Source: Nostoc sp. TH1S01
Lineage (GTDB): Bacteria; Cyanobacteriota; Cyanobacteriia; Cyanobacteriales; Nostocaceae
Length of the DNA: 45,205 nucleotides
Assembly (NCBI GenBank): GCA_018993265.1
Contig: JAGKSW010000077.1
Location: 1 to 45,205 of the forward strand
Direction of reading: 5' to 3'
Positions 28,535-36,400 of the stretch are shown here, piece by piece. Position 1 is the stretch's first letter. Each line of letters begins with the position of its first letter. The notes beneath the pieces were generated by a model. The model saw only the letters and a program-made list of their open reading frames with translations, had not been told where the DNA came from and ran no database searches. The position numbers and the translations under genes are program-made.

Positions 28535-28627
28535 AGGGCTTACGCACGGTGTAAGGGTATGGGGTGTAAGAGTTTTGCATACATACCACCCTCACACCCA
28601 GTCTTTACAGACAATCTTAATGCGTAA
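28535..28627. repeat. Decayed relative of the AGGACTTACGCA element
   Basis: The left end AGGGCTTACGCA (28535-28546) matches the 44-179 element at 11 of 12 positions. The right end keeps only TGCGTAA (28621-28627). The interior (about 74 bp) is unlike the first copy. It lies just beyond the dsbA-like stop. Confidence 0.4.
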
Positions 28628-28638
28628 ATTTTGTCTAT

Positions 28639-29385
28639 TTAACTAGCACTACCCAATCTAGCTTCAATATCTGCCGCTTGTACTGCACCAGTGTATTTAT
28701 CAGTGTTGATCACTAAGAATGGTGTACCACTGATACCCAATTCAGTAGCTAGTTTGAGGTCTTTGTCAATAGCTGTTTTAGCCAGCTTGCGATCGCTCTC
28801 AAACTTCGCCAAATCGAGATTTAGCTTTTTCGCAATATCCACATATAAAGTATTGCCTAGTTGCTTTTGATTTTCAAACAAAGCATCATGGTATTCCCAG
28901 AACTTACCTTGTTGTTTAGCAGCCCAAGCCGCTTGTGCTGCGGGGAATGCTTCTGGATGGACTCCAGTCAAAGGAAAATTCTTATAAACCAATGTCAACT
29001 CGTCTTTGTGCTTGTCTACTACTGACTTCAGAGTTTTATGCACTTCGGCACAGTAGGGACATTGAAAATCAGAAAATTCTACTAGCACAGTTTTGGATTT
29101 AGCCGAGCCAGTTGTTGGTGATTCACCAATGATATTTGCAGGATTAGCTTTTAAATCATCTAAAAAAGCTTGTTGAACTTTTTGTAATTTTTCTTGTTTA
29201 GCCAGTTGATACTCTTGCAGAGAGTTAATAACGAATTGTGGATTGTTACGGATAATTTCTAAAACTTGCTTTTCGAGTTTGGAGTCAATGTCGGTAGCTG
29301 CTTGTGCAGGTAATGTCCAGCCTAAGACCAAACATAGCAGGCAGACGATGACCCAGGTACGTAGATACTGAAATAATTGTCGCAT
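28639..29385 (-). CDS. Secreted DsbA-family thiol oxidoreductase
   Basis: DsbA-like proteins shuffle or oxidise disulfides outside the cytosol. The product has a signal peptide (VIVCLLCLVLGWTLPAQA), a helical linker of about 60 residues, then a thioredoxin fold with an active-site CPYC motif (FSDFQCPYCAEVHKTL) and a cis-proline loop GISGTPFLVI. The frame opens at GTG 29412, but the ATG at 29385 (248 residues) gives a normal signal peptide and is preferred. A partner DsbB/VKOR is not in the window. In cyanobacteria such proteins are periplasmic or lumenal. Confidence 0.9.
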   Translation of the reverse strand: MRQLFQYLRTWVIVCLLCLVLGWTLPAQAATDIDSKLEKQVLEIIRNNPQFVINSLQEYQLAKQEKLQKVQQAFLDDLKANPANIIGESPTTGSAKSKTVLVEFSDFQCPYCAEVHKTLKSVVDKHKDELTLVYKNFPLTGVHPEAFPAAQAAWAAKQQGKFWEYHDALFENQKQLGNTLYVDIAKKLNLDLAKFESDRKLAKTAIDKDLKLATELGISGTPFLVINTDKYTGAVQAADIEARLGSAS

Positions 29386-29592
29386 ATCAAAATACTGAAA
29401 GTGGTCTAGCACTATTTAAGTATTACCTACTGTCTGTAAAGTTAAAAAGTAGGGTATTGTAAATATTTCTTGTTGAGATAAAGCAGAATTAAAGAGGGTT
29501 ACAGCCTTGTGTTCTTTCTGGAATATTGATCTGAATTTGAAGTTTCTACTTAATTAAAAATTAAGGATTACTGATAACTCACCATATATCTC

Positions 29593-29655
29593 GGTGCGTT
29601 ACGGCTAATTCTTATGCTTTCAAAAGCTCAAATCCTTTCATCGCCGTAACACACC
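29593..29655. mobile_element. Small inverted-repeat element (GGTGCGTTACGGC type)
   Basis: GGTGCGTTACGGC (29593-29605) and GCCGTAACACACC (29643-29655) form inverted ends matching at 12 of 13 positions across a 37-bp spacer. This end sequence is one that I recall as common in Nostoc-type intergenic DNA. It lies upstream of the RNA element and the trpS gene. Confidence 0.55.
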
Positions 29656-29712
29656 CAACTTTTTTGGAGAGAGATTGCCAACTTGCCACCTTTGACGCAT
29701 AAAAAGTCTATA

Positions 29713-30029
29713 ATGCCGTGTGACACGGCATCATAGGGTTCACTAACCCCGCTCTAAAAGTGCGAGGATTGTCTAAACCAATTTAGACAACGCAAGAAGT
29801 GAATACCGCATTGAGACACAGCTTGGTACACACTTCCAGATACTTCCCTAGTCTGGACTATCTGTAAGCCTGATTGGTGAGGCGTTGGATAAAGCCAAGA
29901 CATCTTAGCTGTGTTGCGGGAAGGGACTAAAACGAGTTTACTGGTTCTCGGCTTATCAGCATTAAAAACCAGTTCCCGCCAGGAAATGTAAAGCCATCCT
30001 CAAAGGACAGGGTTTCAAACCCATTTTTC
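29713..30029 (+). ncRNA. Stand-alone HEARO / IscB-type omega RNA
   Basis: A roughly 320-nt run has many perfect helices and no protein frame. Visible stems: 29713-29720 with 29724-29731 (8 bp); GGGTT/AACCC at 29736-29749; TTGTCTAAA/TTTAGACAA at 29769-29790; GAAGTG 29796-29801 with CACTTC 29831-29836; CCGCA 29806-29810 with TGCGG 29915-29919; ACACAGCT 29816-29823 with AGCTGTGT 29907-29914; CAGATA 29837-29842 with TATCTG 29859-29864; ACTGGTT 29940-29946 with AACCAGT 29967-29973. A GC hairpin and T-run close it (30010-30029). The conserved stretches match my memory of HEARO RNAs, the omega RNAs that guide the IscB nuclease. No iscB ORF follows: trpS begins 45 bp downstream. The 5' flank (up to about 29712) would be the guide. 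Identity is from memory, so an Rfam match is the test. Confidence 0.8.
30010..30029 (+). terminator. 3'-terminal hairpin of the RNA element
   Basis: GGGTTT and AAACCC around a single C, then ATTTTTCT, form a terminator-like hairpin with a T-run. It could end the RNA element's transcript or be its conserved 3' end. It lies 45 bp before the trpS ATG. Confidence 0.6.
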
Positions 30030-30074
30030 TGATGAATACGTGCATGAACATTTAGCAAGAACTAGAGTGAATTT

Positions 30075-31082
30075 ATGGGTAAGCAGCGTGTGCTGTCAGG
30101 AGTTCAACCAACTGGTAATTTGCACTTGGGTAACTACTTAGGCGCAATTCGCAACTGGGTAGAAATCCAAGACCAGTATGAAAATTTCTTTTGTGTAGTG
30201 GATTTACACGCGATTACTGTACCGCATAATCCAGCGTCTTTGGCGGCAGATACTTACACCATCGCCGCACTTTACCTGGCCTGTGGGATTGATTTAAACC
30301 ACTCCAGTATCTTTGTCCAGTCCCACGTTTCCGCACACAGTGAACTTGCTTGGCTGCTTAACTGCATCACTCCCCTAAACTGGCTACAAGACATGATTCA
30401 GTTTAAGGAAAAGGCTGTTAAACAAGGTGAAAACGTTAGCACAGGTTTGTTAATCTACCCAGTACTGATGGCGGCTGATATTTTGCTTTATCAAGCTGAT
30501 AAAGTACCAGTGGGTGAAGACCAAAAGCAACACATAGAACTGACAAGGGATATTGTCAATAGATTCAATCACCAATTTGCCAAGGATCAAGCAGTTTTGA
30601 AGTTACCAGATCCCTTGATTCGGAAAGATGGTGCAAGGGTGATGAGCTTGACAGATGGGACACGCAAAATGTCTAAATCTGACCCGTCAGAGTTAAGCCG
30701 GATTAATCTTTTAGATCCACCAGAGCAGATTGCTAATAAAATTAAGCGATGCAAAACTGATCCTGTACGGGGGTTAACTTTTGATGAGCCAGAACGCCCA
30801 GAGTGTAATAACTTATTGACGTTGTATATGCTGCTGTCTGGCAAGACTAAAGAAGCAGTAGCAGCAGAATGCCAAGATATGGGTTGGGGACAATTCAAGC
30901 CTTTATTGACAGAAACAACAATTAATGCTTTAAAACCAATCCAAGAAAAATATCAGGCAATTATGGATGACAAAGGTTATCTGGAGTCTGTGTTGCGTGA
31001 TGGCAGGGAAAAAGCACAAGCGATCGCTAATCAAACTTTAGCAGATGTGAAAGCAGCGTTAGGGTATTCTATGCCTGTGTAA
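30075..31082 (+). CDS. trpS: Tryptophan--tRNA ligase
   Basis: TrpRS charges tRNA-Trp. The 335-residue class I synthetase has the HIGH-type motif GNLHLGNYLG (HLGN at 17-20) and KMSKS at 198-202. Length and N-terminus (MGKQRVLSGVQPTGNLHLGN) are normal for bacteria. The RNA element above sits in its immediate upstream region, so its promoter either lies upstream of that element or in the 45 bp between them. Confidence 0.98.
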   Translation: MGKQRVLSGVQPTGNLHLGNYLGAIRNWVEIQDQYENFFCVVDLHAITVPHNPASLAADTYTIAALYLACGIDLNHSSIFVQSHVSAHSELAWLLNCITPLNWLQDMIQFKEKAVKQGENVSTGLLIYPVLMAADILLYQADKVPVGEDQKQHIELTRDIVNRFNHQFAKDQAVLKLPDPLIRKDGARVMSLTDGTRKMSKSDPSELSRINLLDPPEQIANKIKRCKTDPVRGLTFDEPERPECNNLLTLYMLLSGKTKEAVAAECQDMGWGQFKPLLTETTINALKPIQEKYQAIMDDKGYLESVLRDGREKAQAIANQTLADVKAALGYSMPV

Positions 31083-31114
31083 TTAGGATTGAAGAAGGCA
31101 GAAGGCAGAAGGAC

Positions 31115-31212
31115 AATTAGAGGGGGTATGAATCCCCTTCTAATTTAAGACAACTAAATCTTAAATTTAGAGGAGGTCTTCAACCCCGTTTGGGCAAGGC
31201 AAAAGGCTTGCC
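31115..31212 (+). other. Structured intergenic RNA-like region
   Basis: Three hairpins follow one another in the region between trpS and the next gene. The first pairs AATTAGA-GGGG with CCCC-TTCTAATT (31115-31145). The second pairs AAGAC (31147-31151) with GTCTT (31176-31180) around an inner CTAAAT/ATTTAG (31154-31170). The third pairs GGCAAG (31193-31198) with CTTGCC (31207-31212). The segments TTAGAGGNGGT...CCCC occur twice as a direct repeat. I do not recognise a known RNA family; it may be a leader, an attenuator or a mobile-element end. Confidence 0.45.
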
Positions 31213-31242
31213 ATAAAAATTTAGAATAGGTGTATTTTTACT

Positions 31243-32154
31243 ATGACAAATCTAAGTTGTTCGTTGTGGATTTTTGTAGCGCGTACAGATACATCTTTTC
31301 TTTTACAGACAATTCCTCATTTAGTAAAAGTAAATAATTTTCCTTTTGAGGAGAAGGTTTTGGCAGTTGATACAGCGCCACTGATAGGGGACAAGGTCAT
31401 TCGTCCTTTTATTGGGACGATGAAAGAATTGCGTGAGTGTACAGAAAAGTTACTGCAAGCAGGTGTTGTTGATCGTGTTGTCGATATAAATTACGACGCA
31501 AATTATCATAAGCAAGTTTACAAGAAACATTTTTGTACGCCAATTCGCTTTACTCATAACTATAAAGGATATCCAATTTTAGGTTCTATTTTTTGCATTG
31601 AAGAGTGTAAAAGCGACTATATTTTGCACTTCGATAGTGATATGTTGATGTATCAACAATCCAATCATAATTGGATTGAAGAAGCAGTTAAATTAATGGA
31701 AGAAAATCCCCAAATGATGTTTGTCAGGCCACTAGCTGGCCCACCAACAAATGAGACAAAATCAGATTATTATGATGTTTTTAAAACTTTTGGCAGTAGA
31801 GTTTATTTAATAAATCGCCAGCGTTTTGATAAATTTATTCCTCTACCTGTGATTTGGCGTAATTACAACAAAAAATGGATGAATCACTTACCTACTCAAA
31901 TAAAAACTGTTCTTAGTAATCTTACAGGTAAAGGTAAGTTAGATTCCTGGGAAATTATGGTAACTCAAAGACTAAAACAGACAGATTATTTTCGGGCCAA
32001 TTTAACTAATCCTGCGGCTTGGACGCTACACCCTAAAGATAGAAGTCCAGCATTTTTGACAGCTTTACCCAACATTATTGCCAGAATCGAAGCTGGTGAT
32101 TTCCCCGCACAACAAGCTGGTAAGTATGATTTGATTCCCGAAGCTTGGTATTAA
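31243..32154 (+). CDS. Glycosyltransferase-like (GT-A) protein
   Basis: The 303-residue product has a GT-A-like pattern: an N-terminal strand-loop (WIFVARTDTSFLLQTIPHL), a nucleotide-binding-like region, and a metal-binding DxD in YILHFDSDMLMYQQ (about residues 128-136). The C-terminal half ends in a tail with WTLHPKDRSP. I take it as a GT2-like enzyme of unknown sugar. No signal peptide or clear membrane helix. It follows a structured leader and is followed by an inverted-repeat region. Confidence 0.75.
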   Translation: MTNLSCSLWIFVARTDTSFLLQTIPHLVKVNNFPFEEKVLAVDTAPLIGDKVIRPFIGTMKELRECTEKLLQAGVVDRVVDINYDANYHKQVYKKHFCTPIRFTHNYKGYPILGSIFCIEECKSDYILHFDSDMLMYQQSNHNWIEEAVKLMEENPQMMFVRPLAGPPTNETKSDYYDVFKTFGSRVYLINRQRFDKFIPLPVIWRNYNKKWMNHLPTQIKTVLSNLTGKGKLDSWEIMVTQRLKQTDYFRANLTNPAAWTLHPKDRSPAFLTALPNIIARIEAGDFPAQQAGKYDLIPEAWY

Positions 32155-32220
32155 GTAGGGTTTTTCTCGTATTGTCTGAGTGTAAAACCTTTTACTCACT
32201 TCTTCGTAAAAAGCCTACTT
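32153..32220 (+). terminator. Nested hairpins after the glycosyltransferase gene
   Basis: AAGTAGGGTTTTT (32153-32165) pairs with AAAAAGCCTACTT (32208-32220) with one mismatch, starting within the stop codon. Inside, TGAGTGTAAAA pairs with TTTTACTCA (32177-32198). This could stop or stabilise the transcript. The outer stem would put the T-rich strand on the upstream side, so termination is uncertain. Confidence 0.4.
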
Positions 32221-32308
32221 CTATCAGATTTCCTACTTCCTAATTCTACCCCTTGTTCTTTTAGGTGTAATTCGTTATACGCTTAAAAAGAACACAAAGA
32301 ATAACGTT

Positions 32309-33238
32309 ATGGAAAATAACCATAGCTGTACTGCTTTGAATTATTTCAGTAAAGCCGCGCAAGCGGGGGAATTTCTAGTTACCGCCGAGGTAGCACCACC
32401 AAAAGGGGGAAATCCCACTCACATGATTGAAATGGCGGCGACTCTTAAGGGGAGAGTTCATGCTGTCAATATTACCGATGGTAGTCGCGCTGTGCTGCGA
32501 ATGTCGTCATTGGTGGCTTCAGCGATTTTATTACAAAACGGCATTGAACCAATTTGTCAGATGGCTTGCCGCGATCGCAACCGTATCGCCTTACAAGCTG
32601 ATCTCATCGGCGCTCATGCTTTGGGTATTCGTAACATCTTAGCTTTGACGGGCGACCCGGTAAAAGCAGGCGATCATCCTGATGCAAAGGGTGTATTTGA
32701 TTTAGAGTCAGTGCGACTGCTGCAACTAATTCAAAAAATGAATCAAGGTTTTGACTGCAACGATAAACCCTTGACCGATGGCGCAACAGATTTATTTGTT
32801 GGTGCAGCCGTAGACCCCCAATGTGGTAGTTGGTCAGGTTTGCAAAGTCGCTTTGAACGCAAAATTGCAGCCGGAGCGCAATTTTTTCAAAGTCAATTAA
32901 TCACTGATTTTGAAAGACTAGAAAAGTTCATGGACAAGATAGCTTCTGTGCATAACAAACCTATTTTGGCAGGAATTTTTCTGTTGAAATCAGCAAAAAA
33001 TGCTCAATTTATTAATAGGTGTGTTCCAGGTGTAAATATACCTGAACATATTATTGCTAGATTAGCCAAAGCCAAAGACCCGCTAGATGAAGGTGTAAAA
33101 ATTGCCGCCGAACAAGTACAAATAGCACGGCAATTGTGTCATGGTGTCCACATGATGGCCGTCAAGCGGGAAGATTTAATTCCCAAGATTTTGGATTTGG
33201 CAGGAGTCAAGCCTATTGATTTGGTTGTAGCGAAGTAG
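32309..33238 (+). CDS. metF: Methylenetetrahydrofolate reductase
   Basis: MetF reduces 5,10-methylene-THF to 5-methyl-THF for methionine synthesis, using FAD in a TIM barrel. The 309-residue product has the barrel-start VTAEVAPPKGGNP, the VNITDGSRA loop, the ILALTGDPVKAGDHP block (FAD and folate region), and later FFQSQLITDFERLEKFM plus PILAGIFLLKS. Length is normal for a bacterial MetF-like enzyme. Cytosolic. It ends at a good terminator hairpin, so it is the last gene of its transcript. Related MTHFR-domain proteins with other roles exist, hence not full certainty. Confidence 0.88.
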   Translation: MENNHSCTALNYFSKAAQAGEFLVTAEVAPPKGGNPTHMIEMAATLKGRVHAVNITDGSRAVLRMSSLVASAILLQNGIEPICQMACRDRNRIALQADLIGAHALGIRNILALTGDPVKAGDHPDAKGVFDLESVRLLQLIQKMNQGFDCNDKPLTDGATDLFVGAAVDPQCGSWSGLQSRFERKIAAGAQFFQSQLITDFERLEKFMDKIASVHNKPILAGIFLLKSAKNAQFINRCVPGVNIPEHIIARLAKAKDPLDEGVKIAAEQVQIARQLCHGVHMMAVKREDLIPKILDLAGVKPIDLVVAK

Positions 33239-33261
33239 ACAGTATAGATAACTTCTTGATT

Positions 33262-33292
33262 AAAGCAGTCGGTTCATTCTGGCTGCTTTTCT
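33262..33292 (+). terminator. Rho-independent terminator of metF
   Basis: An 11-bp stem (AAAGCAGTCGG against CTGGCTGCTTT, with two G-T wobbles) has a six-base loop and is followed by TTTTCTAT. It lies 24 bp after the metF stop. It separates metF from the NACHT gene. Confidence 0.8.
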
Positions 33293-33438
33293 ATATATAA
33301 GGTTCCTTGTGGTCTTGAAAATGTAATTATTTTAACTGAACTTAATATAAGTTATTACCTGATATTATACGGGACTTTCTAGGATAAGCTAAAATTTACT
33401 TTAATTTATTAATACATTATCACTCCCGTAAATATACA

Positions 33439-36400
33439 GTGGAAAATAAAATTGGAGCTTTTATAGGGGCGATCGCACGTTTCGCAACTCCTTTCGCTAA
33501 GAAGCAAATTGATCGTAGCCAGTTGATTATTTCATTAAAGCAACAATTTCCATTTCTTGAAGATGAACATCTTCCTGATGAATTTGGCACTGTTTACGCT
33601 CGCGCTCTTTTTGATTATGCACTACTAGGAAAAGACTTAAACCTGCTGTTAGTCCAAATTTTTGATAAAGAAGAAATTAAACGTGCTTTTCGTACTGAGT
33701 TTGAGCAAAATAATCTTTCCATTCTTGAAAAAGAAATTGAAAACCTCGTTAACTGGGAAGAACTAGATTGGAATACACTAGCAGAGGAACTTCGGAACAT
33801 CGAGCAAGAGCAAAATATAAAAGTTGATATACACAAAGAAATTGAAGACTTTAGAAAAGCGTTTTATAAAGCACTGCTTCGCACATTCAAACCTAGCCAA
33901 GTCTTTCAAAATCGTCAGTTACAGGAAATATTAAATAAAATAGATAACCTAGAAAATCTAGATGCAATTCTTGCTGAAATTAAACAAATTCCCCAATTAT
34001 TATCTAACTTGCAAGCTAAATCAGAGGCTTTTCAACAGCAGAATGATAAAAAATTAGACCCCAGAATAGAAGAAACTTTAAAACTTTATCTGACTAAAAG
34101 CTTTAATGACGATAGTTTTGCCGAATTAGACCAAGCAGGTGAAACAGACCCAGAAAGACGCACACCACTTAAACAAGTTTTTACTGACCTTGATGTTAAA
34201 ACTCGCCAAGGAATACAACCTTGTAGCTTAAAGCTAGAGAATTTTCCTGATATGTTACAGAACTTACAACCTGGTTCTACTTCGGAAGAAGACAGCCTCC
34301 CTGCAATTGATTGTCTTCTAAAAGAATGCTGTTCTAAAGTTGTAATTATTGGTGGGCCTGGTCAGGGAAAATCTACTTTAGGGCAACAATTAGCCCAAGT
34401 ACATCGTGCTAAATTGCTATGCAAACCTTATGATTTTGAACCTTTAGTTGAACGTATTCCTTTTCGGGTTGTACTGAAATACTTTGCTCAGGAACTAGCG
34501 AATAAACCAGACTCAGAAGAAGATGATTTAGAAACATACCTAGCTGAGAGAGTAGGTAAATTAGCAGCACGTCCTGGCTCTATTTCCGCCAGAGATATTC
34601 AAGAAGTTCTTCGCTGCCGTCCATGTCTTTTAATTTTAGATGGCTTAGATGAAGTTTTAGTAACTGAACTGCAAAAGCGGATGCTTTCACGCATTCAGGA
34701 TTTTATAGAACGAGCCGAAGTGTTAGGTGCAAACATTATGGTAGTGGCAACTTCTCGACCTAACATTTATGAAAATCAATTTGAGCCGGAAAAATTTTGG
34801 CATCTAGAATTACAACCACTTTCAACAGCTAAGGTAAAAACATACGCAGGAAAATGGATTCAGGCAAAGAATTTAAGCGAGGAAGAGCAAAATCGTATAG
34901 TATCCACACTTGAGGAATGTCAACAGGATAGCAATATTTCTGCTTTATTGACCACTCCATTACAAGTAACTATCATCCTACTGATTATTAAAGATGGTGG
35001 TCGTCCACCATCTCAAAGAGAAGCTCTCTTTAATGAATACTGGATTACTATTTTTAGGCGAGAGAAAAGCAAAGCCAAAGGAGTGATCCAAAGCGATGAA
35101 TCAGTTCTTTTTGATCTCCATGCTTATCTAGGTTACTTGTTGCATCGTCGTGCATCTGAAGAAAACGTTCAATCACTCTTACCTGAAGAAGATTTTAGTC
35201 AGGCTATTCGCACATTTTTACGTAAAGAAGACCGACGTTCTTCAGAAGAAACTATTAATTCAAAGATGAGAACTTTACTTCAAGATGCACAAGAAAGACT
35301 TATATTAATTGTTGCGCCTGAACCTGGATTATTCGGTTTTGAACTCCGTTCTTTCCAAGAATTCTTTGCAGCAGTACACTTAGCTCAGACAGCAAGTGAT
35401 ACTCAACAACGTTTTGCACGCTTTAACGCGATCGCTTGTTCTCAACATTGGCGTAATGTTGCATTGTTTTTTGCTGGTAGAATTGCTCGTAACTTTAGAG
35501 GTGAAGCCAGCAATATTTTAGAGTTAGTGTGTCGTGTGGTAGATCGTGGAGAACCAAACCACTACTTAAAACCTGGAGCTTGGCTTGCTCTAGAAATTGC
35601 ATCTGATGGCGCTCTCAGCGATAATCGTGACCTCCAATACAATGCTGTTGATTATGGACTGGATGTCTTAGATACAGGTTTGACAGTAGAAGAACAACAA
35701 AGATTAGGCTACCTGACAAACCGATTATCTAATGAGGATAAATACGATATTTTTCTTCCAGCTTTAGAAGAAAAAATTAATTCCTTACCATTAAGTCGCT
35801 TAATGATTTCTTTAGATATTTACGCTCAACACTTTGGTTCAAACTCTTTTTTTCAAGAAAAACTAGATATCTTAATTCAGAGTCAAAGAAAAGATATTGT
35901 AAGTTCTGCCTTAAATCTTGCCCTAAAATACCAAACTACTTCTTCATGGATATTAACAAGATTAGAAAATAATTGGTTTTGTTGGGACAAAGACATATCA
36001 AATTTATGGAATACTTCACAGGAATATACAGAAAGACTACTTCATGAATTTCATCTTTCAGAAAGCCAAGCGATGGAAATAGCTAAGGCAACATATCCTC
36101 ATACTTGGTATCCTCATTTTGCTTATAATTATCAACCTGTGTGGGAACTGCCAACACCAAAGAATATATCAGAACAATTAATATTGATGATGAAGTGCAT
36201 TCAATTTGTAACTTATTTACAAAGACAGTCTTCTTTACATAAAATATTAATACCTGAAGTTGATATAGAAGTACGTTTAGTTAAGCCACAACCTCTAATT
36301 TCTATACCTGATAAAATGACAAAAGTATTGGATAATCTTTTGCAAGACTCTAATTTATTGGAATTGCCAAAGCTATATTTATGGATAATTTTCTGGTATA

